Source of the DNA: Sinomonas albida
Lineage (GTDB): Bacteria; Actinomycetota; Actinomycetes; Actinomycetales; Micrococcaceae
NCBI RefSeq assembly: GCF_004919045.1
Contig: NZ_SWDW01000016.1
Location: 1-64,000 of the forward strand
Reading direction: 5' to 3'
Length of the DNA: 64,000 bases
In this document: positions 1 to 7,869 of the stretch, one piece after another
Layout of the letters: each line of letters begins with the position of its first letter
How positions within the stretch are numbered: the first letter of the stretch is position 1
Made by a program: the position numbers and the translations under genes
The notes under the pieces: model-generated
What the model saw: only the letters and a program-made list of their open reading frames with translations
What the model was told of the DNA's origin: nothing
Databases searched by the model: none

Positions 1-65
1 ATCCGCTTCCCGATCCCGGCCTGGATCATCAGCCGATCCTCAGCGGTCAGCTCCCTACGCTCCAT
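1..65 (-). CDS. IS30-type transposase, N-terminal fragment (cut by window edge)
   Basis: An ATG on the minus strand at 63-65 opens a frame that runs off the left edge with 21 visible residues, beginning MERRELTAEDRLMIQAGIGK. This resembles the start of IS30-family transposases, where a short helical segment precedes the helix-turn-helix that recognises the element ends. Only about 5% of such a protein is visible, so whether the element is intact cannot be judged. No inverted repeat end is recognisable in the 200 bp to its right. Confidence 0.5.
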   Translation of the reverse strand, partial: MERRELTAEDRLMIQAGIGKR

Positions 66-274
66 GCGACTCCTCAGCTCATGCCCCGAAATCATCGCAA
101 GCGTTGCTTCGAAGTCCTGAGCTCAAGCGGATTCCGAAGGGGCGCGGAGCTGGCGCGGGGCGCGGAGCCGCGGCGGCGGGCGACGGCGACGGACGACGGC
201 GGGTGGGTGCCTGTCCGTTCAAGCCGGAGGTTGGTTCAACCGTCAGCCCAGGCGGCCGGCCGTCGGCAGTCCGG

Positions 275-883
275 TCACTCCGCCGCCACGGCGCAGAGTC
301 GCGAGACCGTGACCCGCAGGTCCTCGAGCGCGGGGCGCCCCGGGCGCGTCGTGTAGACGCTGTCGGCGTGGAGGAAGAGTGCCGCGAACACGAGGGCGAC
401 GGCGAGGCGCGCCTGGATCGGCGCGGTCCGCTGTTCGGCAAGGTAGATGACGCGCTCGCGCACCCCGGACGTCCATTGGTGCAGCGCGGCGAGCAGGTCG
501 GGTTCGAGCCGCATGAGTTCGCGGAGGCGCGGGAGATTCTCGTCGGGGCCGCCCGAAACGTTGGCCACGAGCTCGCAGAGATCGTCGACGAGGGGCCCGC
601 TGCTCTGCAGGAAGCGCTGCTCGTGCTCGATCGCGAGGAGCGTCGCGGGGAGGCCGAGCGTCGCCGCCGCCTTCGACGGGAAGTAGTTGAAGAACGTGCG
701 CTCGGAGATGGTCGCCCTCGAGCAGATGTCAGCGATGGTGACGTGGGCCAGACCGCGTTCGACGACGAGTTCGTACGCCGCGTCGTGGATCGCGTGGCGG
801 GTCTGAAGCTTCTTGCGCTCTCGCAGCGAGCAGTTCTTGTCGGCGAGAGGTGTGGGGGTGGTGCTCACGGTGGTTCCTGTCAT
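275..883 (-). CDS. TetR/AcrR family transcriptional regulator of the adjacent exporter
   Basis: A 202-residue protein with an N-terminal TetR helix-turn-helix (about residues 28-75, including TIADICSRATISERTFFNYF) and a variable helical ligand-binding region. It lies 51 bp downstream of the DHA2 exporter gene on the same strand, the usual arrangement for a repressor co-transcribed with the pump it controls. Its likely operator is the palindrome at 3137-3151 in front of the exporter. The ATG at 883 is used here; a GTG at 868 preceded by AGGA is an equally plausible start. The ligand cannot be predicted. Confidence 0.88.
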   Translation of the reverse strand: MTGTTVSTTPTPLADKNCSLRERKKLQTRHAIHDAAYELVVERGLAHVTIADICSRATISERTFFNYFPSKAAATLGLPATLLAIEHEQRFLQSSGPLVDDLCELVANVSGGPDENLPRLRELMRLEPDLLAALHQWTSGVRERVIYLAEQRTAPIQARLAVALVFAALFLHADSVYTTRPGRPALEDLRVTVSRLCAVAAE

Positions 884-934
884 GCAGGTCGCGAGGGTGG
901 GGTGCCCGCCAGGCGGCGAGCACCCCACGCGACG

Positions 935-3073
935 CTACGGCCGGTGGACTCGAATCGGCCCGGTGGCCGGTGCCGTCGGCGCCCCCGCGTCCGTGGCGGC
1001 TGCCACCGCGTAGGCCTCGAGGTCGTCGGCGGTGCCGAGCTTGTCCGCCTGCTCCTGGAGCGCGGAGCTCTGGCGGAGCGGCGGGGTCTTGAAGAACCAG
1101 CTGAGCACGAACGCGAGGGCGATCACGCCGAGGCCCACCCAGTAGATGCTCACGGCCGAGGAGTTGAAGCCGGTCATGAACGGGCGCGTGAGGCGGGCGT
1201 CAGCACCCTTGAGGTACGAGGTGTCCGACGTGCTCGACGACGAGGAGGACGAGTTCGACGACGTGGCGTTCTTGAGCTGGTCGATCATGGTGGGCACCAC
1301 CTTGTCGACGATCGCGGAACGCTGCGACTGGTTCGAGTAGTCGATCGCGAGGCGGCCGTCGACCACCGAGGCTCCGGCCTGCTGCGCGGCAGCGGCGAGC
1401 GCCTTCTGCTCGGCGGCGGGCTTGGCTGCGGCCGACTGCTGGTCGATCACCGAGGGCGCGGCCGACGCCGGGATGGCACCGGCGGCGACCTGCTGCTGGA
1501 CGGCGGCGGTCACCTGCTGCGTCACGGCCTGGTCGGCTGCCTGCTTTGCTGCGGTCGTGCCCTTGTCGAGGCCCGACTGGATCTGGGCCTTGATCGGGGT
1601 GACGATCGGGTTCCAGATCTGCTGCATGATGCCCGCGTTGGCCTGATCGGTCGCGACAGACGGGGTGAGGGCCGCGTCGAGCGCGCTCGTGAGATCGCCC
1701 TTGTTCTGCATCGCGGTGGTGATGTTCGTGGGCATGAGCGCGAACAGGACCGAGAGCAGCACCGCGGTGCCGAGCGTTCCACCGATCTGGCGGAAGAACG
1801 TCGCGGAGCTCGTCGCGACGCCCATGTCCTGCGGCGTGACCGAGTTCTGTGAGGCGAGCGTGAGCGACTGCATGAGCTGGCCGAGTCCGAGACCGATGAG
1901 GAACATCGCGATCATGAGGAACCAGAGCGGCTTGTCGATGGTCATGAACGTGAGCACGAGGTAGCCGAAGCCTGTCACGAGCGTGCCCGTGATCGGGAAG
2001 ATCCGGTACTTGCCTGTGCGGGCCACGATCTGGCCGGACACGATCGAGGCGATCATGAGGCCGCCGACCATGGGCAGGGTCGCGAAGCCGGACTCGGTCG
2101 GGCTCAGGCCGGTCACGAGCTGGAGGTACAGCGGCAGCGTGAGCATGGCGCCGAACATCGCGAAGCCGACCAGGAAGCCGAGCACCGTGGCCATCGAGAA
2201 GGTGGAATTGTGGAAGAGGCGGATCGGGATGATCGCATCGTCCTTCATGGCCGTCTCGATGATGATGAAGGCGATCAGGCCAATCGCGCCGATGGCGTAG
2301 CACGCGATCGAGCCGGCCGAGGCCCAGCCCCATTCCCGGCCCTGCTCGGCCACGAGGAGGAGCGGAACGAGCGTCACGATGACGGACGTGGCGCCCCACC
2401 AGTCGATACGGGAGGTGGTGCGGTCATGGAACTTGGGGAGGTGCAGGAACGCGAGCACCATGCCGAGCGCGATGAGGCCGATCGGGACGTTGACCAAGAA
2501 CACCCAGCGCCAGCCGGAGATGAAGAGGATCTGGCTCGCCCCCGAGAAGAGCCCGCCAATGAGCGGGCCGACCACCGACGACACCGCGAAGACGGCGAGG
2601 AAGTAGCCCTGGTACTTGGCGCGCTCGCGCGGGGCGAGGATGTCGCCCATGATCGCGAGCGGGAGGGACATGAGCGCGCCGGCGCCGATGCCCTGGAACG
2701 CGCGGAACCCGGCGAGCATGAGCATCGAGGTCGAGAACGAGGACATCATCGAGCCGACGATGAAGACGCCGAGACCGAAGATGTACAGCGGGCGGCGCCC
2801 GAAGATGTCGGAGAGCTTGCCGTAGATCGGCGTCGCGATCGTCGAAGTGATGAGGTACGCCGTGGTGACCCAGGCCTGCTGGTCGAGTCCGTGGAGGTCG
2901 TCGCCGATAGTACGGATCGCGGTACCGACGATGGTCTGGTCAAGGGAGGAGAGGAACATCCCCGCCATGAGGCCGTAGATGACCAAGAGGATCTGCCGGT
3001 GGGTCATCACCGGGCTGGACGGAGCGGCGCTCCGCGCGTCGCGCGCCGTAGAACCGGCCGCAGGATGGGACAT
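935..3073 (-). CDS. MFS drug exporter, DHA2 (EmrB/QacA) family
   Basis: A 712-residue polytopic membrane protein, expected to be a 14-helix proton-driven exporter. Visible signatures are the DHA2 motif around LSSLDQTIVGTA (residues 41-52) and the MFS motif A GKLSDIFGRRP (85-95) in the first cytoplasmic loop. It is about 200 residues longer than a typical EmrB. The extra length is an Ala/Gln-rich, predicted extracytoplasmic region (about 480-640) ending in a serine run just before the last membrane helix (about 645-670). It is the first gene of an operon with the TetR gene downstream. Substrates are unknown; toxic organic compounds are typical for the family. Confidence 0.9.
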   Translation of the reverse strand: MSHPAAGSTARDARSAAPSSPVMTHRQILLVIYGLMAGMFLSSLDQTIVGTAIRTIGDDLHGLDQQAWVTTAYLITSTIATPIYGKLSDIFGRRPLYIFGLGVFIVGSMMSSFSTSMLMLAGFRAFQGIGAGALMSLPLAIMGDILAPRERAKYQGYFLAVFAVSSVVGPLIGGLFSGASQILFISGWRWVFLVNVPIGLIALGMVLAFLHLPKFHDRTTSRIDWWGATSVIVTLVPLLLVAEQGREWGWASAGSIACYAIGAIGLIAFIIIETAMKDDAIIPIRLFHNSTFSMATVLGFLVGFAMFGAMLTLPLYLQLVTGLSPTESGFATLPMVGGLMIASIVSGQIVARTGKYRIFPITGTLVTGFGYLVLTFMTIDKPLWFLMIAMFLIGLGLGQLMQSLTLASQNSVTPQDMGVATSSATFFRQIGGTLGTAVLLSVLFALMPTNITTAMQNKGDLTSALDAALTPSVATDQANAGIMQQIWNPIVTPIKAQIQSGLDKGTTAAKQAADQAVTQQVTAAVQQQVAAGAIPASAAPSVIDQQSAAAKPAAEQKALAAAAQQAGASVVDGRLAIDYSNQSQRSAIVDKVVPTMIDQLKNATSSNSSSSSSSTSDTSYLKGADARLTRPFMTGFNSSAVSIYWVGLGVIALAFVLSWFFKTPPLRQSSALQEQADKLGTADDLEAYAVAAATDAGAPTAPATGPIRVHRP

Positions 3074-3136
3074 GAGAAGGAATCCGAATCTCTCAGAGGG
3101 GGCAAACTCGATGAGGCCCTGTTCGGTTGCCTAAGT

Positions 3137-3151
3137 TTGCAGACTCTGCAA
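3137..3151. promoter_or_regulatory. Palindromic operator upstream of the DHA2 exporter
   Basis: TTGCAGACTCTGCAA is a perfect 7-1-7 inverted repeat, and its symmetry partly extends outward (TAA on the left against TTA on the right after a 2-bp mismatch). It sits 64 bp upstream of the exporter start, in a low-GC stretch where its promoter should lie. A related half-site, TTGCAGGATG read on the minus strand, lies at about 3161-3170. Size and position fit a TetR-type operator bound by the product of the gene at 275-883. Assignment of the binding protein is inference. Confidence 0.6.
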
Positions 3152-3302
3152 GTTTACACATCCTGCAAGATGGCAGACAACGCCGAATCCCGAAGTGGCT
3201 CGTCTGATGGTGTGATGTTCGTCTCCCGAGGACTACTCCGGGCGCGCGCTCGCCAATACGCCGCTGAGGCCGGTTCCCCCGATGCGCTGGGATCATGGGG
3301 CC

Positions 3303-3641
3303 GTGAACATTCTCAAGTCTTCCGCGCTGTTTGTCCTCGCGGCGGCCGCCGAAATCGGCGGAGCCTGGCTCGTCTGGCAGTCGGTGCGAGAAGGGAAGCC
3401 CTGGTGGTGGGCCGGACTTGGGATCGCCGCCCTTGGCGCCTATGGCTTTGTCGCGACGTTCCAGCCAGACGCGCATTTCGGCCGAGTGCTGGCCGCATAC
3501 GGTGGGGTCTTCGTGGCGGGCTCCCTCTTCTGGGGAGTCGTCGTGGACGGATTCCGCCCGGACCGCTGGGATGTCGCGGGTGCCGTCATCTGCTTGCTCG
3601 GCGTCGCCGTGATCATGTTCGCCCCGCGCGCCTCCGCCTGA
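3303..3641 (+). CDS. YnfA/UPF0060 family small membrane protein
   Basis: A 112-residue protein of four predicted membrane helices with the family signature near the N-terminus ([18 protein letters not shown]). UPF0060 proteins are 105-112 residues, so length supports the GTG start at 3303 rather than the ATG 21 bp upstream. YnfA is related to small multidrug resistance transporters, but transport function is poorly established in actinobacteria. The gene is monocistronic, diverges from the DHA2 exporter and converges on the quiC operon, with the first 31-bp repeat array between. Confidence 0.88.
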   Translation: MNILKSSALFVLAAAAEIGGAWLVWQSVREGKPWWWAGLGIAALGAYGFVATFQPDAHFGRVLAAYGGVFVAGSLFWGVVVDGFRPDRWDVAGAVICLLGVAVIMFAPRASA

Positions 3642-3740
3642 CCGGGGTCTGGCAAGACTGCCCCAAAATCAGAAGAGATTCACCAGATTCACCTAGATTC
3701 ACCGGAGAGCCCGTGATCGAGGCGCCCCTCTCCACCGGGA

Positions 3741-3855
3741 ATTATCTGTACCCGAAACGCCTCCCCCGCGGATTATCTGTACCCGAAACGCCTCCCCACC
3801 GGATTATCTGTACCCGAAACGCCTCCCCACCGGATTATCTGTACCCGAAACGTCT
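3741..3855 (+). repeat. 31-bp repeat array A (4 copies)
   Basis: Four direct copies of ATTATCTGTACCCGAAACG plus CCT/TCT start at 3741, 3772, 3803 and 3834, an exact 31-bp period. The 10-12 bp between cores is also conserved inside the array (CCCCACCGG-like). The array fills the gap between the converging ynfA-like and quiC genes. The last copy changes CGCCT to CGTCT, and its CTA (3854-3856) is the TAG stop codon of quiC on the minus strand. Confidence 0.95.
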
Positions 3856-5902
3856 AGGGCTGGGCCGAGTGCTGCACCGCGTGACGGATGGGGGCGTTGG
3901 CCGCGCCGAAGCCGTCGTAGCCGTCGATCCGCTGGACCACTTCGAAGAACACGTTCCCCACGGTGGCCGTGTAGAAGTGCAGGAACTCGCCGTCGGCGTC
4001 GCGGTCGTACAGGAGGTCGAGCTCGCGGAGCGTCGCGAGGAACTCGGGATTGAGCCCGTACCGCGCGTCGAGATCCTCGTAGTAGTTCTCCGGGATCGCG
4101 AGGAAGGTCAGGTTCCGCGCGCGGCACGCCCGCGCCGTCGCCACGAGATCCGGGACGACGATCGCGATGTGTTCCTTGAACGTGTCCCGCACCGTACCCC
4201 GCACGCTGTCCGCCTGCACCCACGGCGCAAGATTGAGTGCGAGCCGCACGGCCCGGTCCCCCGCGGCAAGCTCGGTCTGCATGACCTGCGAGCGCACAAG
4301 TCCGGCCGGGCTCGACACATCCTGCGAGGGCTGCGGGCTCAACGCGAGCACCGACGAATAGAACAGCACGGCCTCGTCATAGTGCTGCCAGGGCTGCGCC
4401 AGATTGATGTGGTCGATCCGCGCGACCGACAGCGACGTCGGCGTCGTCGGCATCGGCGTTGTCGGCATCGGCGTCGGGATTGCGGAGCCGGCGTCAAGCG
4501 AAGCGGCGCGCGGAGCCGGGTCGGGTGCGCCGCCCGAAGGCGACCCGCCACCGGGCGGACCGGACTCGCCGAACTCCTCCATCCACAGCGTGTCCTGGCA
4601 CAGGAAGACCTCGGTGCCGTCGGGCGCCTGGACGGCCTGCAGCACCTCCTCGTTCGCCTGCGACGTGCGCGGCACCGGCACCGCCTTGAGCTGCAGGGCC
4701 CGGGCGACGGCGGACACCGAGTTCTCGACGTCGAACCCGAGCGCGGAGATCCCGGGCTCCACGCCGCGGGCCTGCTGCCGGTTGAGCACGATTCGCGCGT
4801 CGCCGAGCGTCCACAGGCTCACGGGCTTGGTCCGGTGCTCGCCGCGCGGCTCGAAGCCGAGCTGGCCGAGCAGCCGCTCGAGCTCGGCGGTCGCCGCTCC
4901 CCCGTCCGCCGACTTGACCTCTGCAAAGTTGAGGCCCGACGGCGGCGCAACCTGCGGGAGCGTCGTGAGCGGCATCGGGTAGGCGCGCGACGCCGCGGCG
5001 AGCTGCGCGGGTGTCAAAGGCACCGTGGCGGCCGCGCCGTCGGCCGTCTCACCCAGCCCCGCGGCCCGGGCCGCGTCCGACACCGCGAGATGCTTCGCCG
5101 TGCGTTCCTCGAGCCAGATGAGCGAGCGCATGGCGTCGACCGCGTTGCGCTCCACGTCGGACTGCCGGAACGTGTCGTTGAAGACCTCGAGCGAGACCGG
5201 CCCGTTGTAGCCCGTGCGTGCTACATGGCCGAGGAACTTGGGCAGGTCGAACTGTCCCTCCCCAGGGAAGACGCGGTAGTGGCGGCTCCAGCTGAGCACG
5301 TCGAGGGAGAGCTTGGGCGCGTCGGCCACCTGGACGAAGAAGATCTTCTCGCCGGGGATTCCCTCGATCGGCGCGGTGTCCCAGCCGCGCGAGAGGATGT
5401 GGAAGGTGTCGAGGCACGTCCCGAGACTGGGGTGGTCGGCGTCCGCCACGATGCGCCACGCGTGCTCGAAGTCGTTGACGTACGTGCCCCACGCGAGCGC
5501 CTCGTAGGCGACCTTGACGCCGCGGTCGGCGGCGAGCTCGGCGAGGCCGTGGAGCTGCTCGGCGCGCAGCGCGTCGTCGTCGATGCTCGCAGTGGCGACG
5601 TTGCTGCAGACCAGGATCGTGTCGATTCCGAGCCGTGCCATGAGCTTGAACTTCGCGTCGGCGCGGCGCAGGTTGGCGCGGTAGAGCTCGTCCGGCACGG
5701 AGTCGAAGTCGCGGAACGGCTGGTACAGGTCGAGGCCCAGCCCGAGGTCGTCGGCGAGGCGGCGCACGTGCTCCGGGCTCAGCGACGATGTGACGAGGTC
5801 GGTCTCGAAGATCTCTACGCCGCCGAACCCCGCCTTCGCGGCGGCTCGCAGCTTCTCCTCGAGGGTGCCGGACAGGCAGACCGTCGCGATCCCGGTGCGC
5901 AT
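3854..5902 (-). CDS. quiC: 3-dehydroshikimate dehydratase fused to an HPPD-like domain
   Basis: A 682-residue two-domain protein. Residues 1-280 are a sugar-phosphate-isomerase-type TIM barrel of the AsbF/QuiC class, which dehydrates 3-dehydroshikimate to protocatechuate. Residues about 300-680 resemble 4-hydroxyphenylpyruvate dioxygenase (VOC fold). The dioxygenase part keeps a full 2-His-1-Glu set: IDHINL near 495, EHIAIVV near 577 and FFEVVQRIDGYDGFG near 654. A low-complexity TPMPTTP linker precedes its second half. The start overlaps the stop of the upstream dehydrogenase gene (TGATG), so the two are co-transcribed. The stop codon lies in a 31-bp repeat. Substrate assignment rests on family and context. 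Confidence 0.85.
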   Translation of the reverse strand: MRTGIATVCLSGTLEEKLRAAAKAGFGGVEIFETDLVTSSLSPEHVRRLADDLGLGLDLYQPFRDFDSVPDELYRANLRRADAKFKLMARLGIDTILVCSNVATASIDDDALRAEQLHGLAELAADRGVKVAYEALAWGTYVNDFEHAWRIVADADHPSLGTCLDTFHILSRGWDTAPIEGIPGEKIFFVQVADAPKLSLDVLSWSRHYRVFPGEGQFDLPKFLGHVARTGYNGPVSLEVFNDTFRQSDVERNAVDAMRSLIWLEERTAKHLAVSDAARAAGLGETADGAAATVPLTPAQLAAASRAYPMPLTTLPQVAPPSGLNFAEVKSADGGAATAELERLLGQLGFEPRGEHRTKPVSLWTLGDARIVLNRQQARGVEPGISALGFDVENSVSAVARALQLKAVPVPRTSQANEEVLQAVQAPDGTEVFLCQDTLWMEEFGESGPPGGGSPSGGAPDPAPRAASLDAGSAIPTPMPTTPMPTTPTSLSVARIDHINLAQPWQHYDEAVLFYSSVLALSPQPSQDVSSPAGLVRSQVMQTELAAGDRAVRLALNLAPWVQADSVRGTVRDTFKEHIAIVVPDLVATARACRARNLTFLAIPENYYEDLDARYGLNPEFLATLRELDLLYDRDADGEFLHFYTATVGNVFFEVVQRIDGYDGFGAANAPIRHAVQHSAQP

Positions 5903-6828
5903 CAGCGGCCTCCCGCGGCGCCCGCGAGCGTTGACGCCGAGCCCGGTTCCGACGCAGCCTCGCGCTCGATGAGCTCGAGGAAGTGCGCGCGCATCCGTTC
6001 GGCGTCCGGCTCGATGCCGGTGAAGATGCGGAAGGCGTCGACGGCTTGGCCCACGGCCATGCGCCCGCCGTCGAGCACGCGGCACCCGGCCGCCCGGGCG
6101 TCCCGCACGAGCTGCGTCTCGATGGGCCGGTACACGATGTCCGCAACCCATTGCCGTGGGTCGAGCAGCGAGGTGTCGAACGGGGTGCCGGGGTGCGCGG
6201 CCATCCCCACCGGGGTGCAATGGACGACGCCGTCCGCCGCCTCGAGCAGGGAGGCGAGCTCCGCCGTCGTGCGCCCGTCGATGACGGACTGCGGAAAAAG
6301 GGATGCGAGTTCGGCGGCGCGGTCGGCCGCGCGCGCGTGGTCGACGTCGACGATGCTGAGGTGCTCCACGCCGGCCGTGAGCAGGGCATAGGCGACGGCG
6401 GAGCCCGCGCCTCCCGCTCCGAGCTGCACCACACGGCCCAGCGCCGCGTCGGGCAGGCCCGCGCGGAAGGCGTTGAGGAAGCCCGACCAGTCCGTGTTGT
6501 GCCCCACGGTCGTGCCGTCGGGGCGAATGACGACCGTGTTGACGGCACCCAGGCGAGCGGCGTCGTCGTCGATCTCGTCGAGGTGCCCGATCACGAGCTG
6601 CTTGCACGGGTGCGTGATGTTGAGCCCGTTGAAGCCGAGGTTCCGCGCGGCGCGGACCAGCTCGCCGACGCTGGCCGCGGGCAGGCCCAGCGTCGTGAGG
6701 TCGATGGGCCGGTAGAGGTAGAGGAGGCCGTGCTCGGCGCCCTCGCGCTCATGCATGGCAGGGGTCAGGGAGGGGGTGACGCCGTCGCCGATCAGTCCGA
6801 TCAGATACGACTCGTGGGTGAGGCTCAA
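5902..6828 (-). CDS. aroE: Shikimate/quinate dehydrogenase
   Basis: A 308-residue AroE-family oxidoreductase. The N-terminal substrate domain contains the SLTPAMHE motif and a catalytic lysine in NITHPCKQ. The C-terminal Rossmann domain carries GAGGAGSAVAYAL, and the family C-terminal motif GGRMAVGQAVDAFRIFTG is present. The gene is translationally coupled to quiC and lies 85 bp downstream of an IclR gene. That context suggests a catabolic quinate/shikimate dehydrogenase (QuiB/YdiB-like) feeding 3-dehydroshikimate to QuiC rather than the biosynthetic AroE. Cofactor preference (NAD or NADP) cannot be read with certainty. Confidence 0.88.
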   Translation of the reverse strand: MSLTHESYLIGLIGDGVTPSLTPAMHEREGAEHGLLYLYRPIDLTTLGLPAASVGELVRAARNLGFNGLNITHPCKQLVIGHLDEIDDDAARLGAVNTVVIRPDGTTVGHNTDWSGFLNAFRAGLPDAALGRVVQLGAGGAGSAVAYALLTAGVEHLSIVDVDHARAADRAAELASLFPQSVIDGRTTAELASLLEAADGVVHCTPVGMAAHPGTPFDTSLLDPRQWVADIVYRPIETQLVRDARAAGCRVLDGGRMAVGQAVDAFRIFTGIEPDAERMRAHFLELIEREAASEPGSASTLAGAAGGR

Positions 6829-6913
6829 CGCGGTTCCTTCGGGGTGGCTCTTGTGGCGGCGGGGTGGGTGCGGTGGTGCTGTGGGGACGGCGCGCTCGTG
6901 CGGAGGGCCTGCG

Positions 6914-7708
6914 TCAGTGCCGCGGGAGGCGGGCGGCGAGCTCCTCGGCGGTCTCCTGGAGGGCCGGAACCTGGGCGACGAGCTCGTCGGCCGTCATGCG
7001 GACCGTGGGCGCGGAGCACGCGATCGCGGCAATGGCGCGACCGTCCTCGTCGAGGACGGGCACCGCGACGGCGCGCATGCCCACCTCGTTCTCCTCGTCC
7101 ATGAGGGAGTAGCCCTGCGTGCGGATGCGCTCGATCTCGGCGCGAAACTCGTCGCGGTCCGTGATCGACTTCGGCGCGACGGGCACGAGCTCGAGCGTCT
7201 CGACGAGGCGCTCGCGCTCCTCCGGCTCCGCGAACGCGACGAGCGCCTTCCCGACCGCCGAGCAGTGCAGGTGGCCGCGGTAGCCGGGATCGCTCGTGAC
7301 GCGGAACGCCCTGGGGCCGTCGACCTTCGCAACCGTGAGGAAGCGGTCCTCGTCCTGGACGGCGAGGATGCTCGCCTCCTGGGTCTTCTCGGTGAGGCGG
7401 GTGAGCACCGGGGTGGCCGTGCCCGCATACCCGAGGCTGTTCGAGACGTAGAGGCCGAGCTGGAAGACCCGCAGCCCAAGGCTGTACTTCTTCCCTTCGG
7501 CCTCGAAGTCCACGAACCCCGCGCGCTGGAGCGACTGCAGGAGCCGGTACGCGGTGCTGAACGGGAGCTCCGCGCGGCGCGAGAGATCGGCCGCCGTTGT
7601 GGCACCCGGGGTGTCGCCGAGCATGACGAGCAGGCTCAGGGCCTTGCCGACCATGTCAGTCTTCGCGGGCTTCTCGGCCGGGATCTCATCCGAGGTGATT
7701 GAGGTCAT
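6914..7708 (-). CDS. IclR family transcriptional regulator
   Basis: A 264-residue protein with an N-terminal winged helix (about 20-80, including TAADLSRRAELPFSTAYRLLQSL) and a C-terminal IclR effector domain (CSAVGKALVAF, and the conserved Cys near IACSAP). IclR proteins often control aromatic and quinate/protocatechuate catabolism. The gene is first in the operon with aroE and quiC and divergent from the Gfo/Idh-MHS operon, so it probably controls both from the shared 161-bp gap. A much longer upstream frame reading into the promoter region was discarded; the ATG at 7708 gives the normal family length. Confidence 0.9.
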   Translation of the reverse strand: MTSITSDEIPAEKPAKTDMVGKALSLLVMLGDTPGATTAADLSRRAELPFSTAYRLLQSLQRAGFVDFEAEGKKYSLGLRVFQLGLYVSNSLGYAGTATPVLTRLTEKTQEASILAVQDEDRFLTVAKVDGPRAFRVTSDPGYRGHLHCSAVGKALVAFAEPEERERLVETLELVPVAPKSITDRDEFRAEIERIRTQGYSLMDEENEVGMRAVAVPVLDEDGRAIAAIACSAPTVRMTADELVAQVPALQETAEELAARLPRH

Positions 7709-7726
7709 AGCTCGATGGTGCCACAG

Positions 7727-7762
7727 TTCCCACAATGCGGCAACGCTCACCAGATTGTGGAA
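7727..7762. promoter_or_regulatory. Inverted repeat between iclR and the Gfo/Idh gene, candidate IclR operator
   Basis: TTCCCACAAT at 7727-7736 and ATTGTGGAA at 7754-7762 form an inverted repeat (9 of 10 positions) with a 17-bp spacer. It lies directly upstream of the -35 element of the rightward promoter and just upstream of the iclR start. IclR proteins bind such widely spaced dyads as tetramers. Binding by this IclR is inference. Confidence 0.45.
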
Positions 7763-7769
7763 ATAGCGC

Positions 7770-7798
7770 TTGACTTGTGAGCCAAGGCACAGGATTAT
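7770..7798 (+). promoter_or_regulatory. Sigma-70-type promoter for the Gfo/Idh-MHS operon
   Basis: TTGACT (7770-7775) and GATTAT (7793-7798) are separated by 17 bp, close to the housekeeping consensus. This lies about 70 bp upstream of the ATG at 7870, in an unusually AT-rich stretch. Confidence 0.5.
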
Positions 7799-7869
7799 CG
7801 TTTGTATCGCGAAAGTAACTTCCACGATGCGGTTATAAATCGCAATCCGCACGAACCCCAGCAGGAGCA

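Noticed and set aside
2210-6391. A 1393-codon open frame on the plus strand spanning several minus-strand genes
   Set aside because: It is antisense to the DHA2 exporter and quiC genes, runs through the repeat array and ynfA region, is dominated by Arg/Gly/Glu/His codons and matches no family. Long antisense frames are expected at this GC content.
3854-6607. Extended quiC frame starting at 6607
   Set aside because: The upstream 235 codons overlap aroE in another frame and are Arg-rich noise. The TGATG overlap at 5902 with MRTGIATVCLSG fits the family start.
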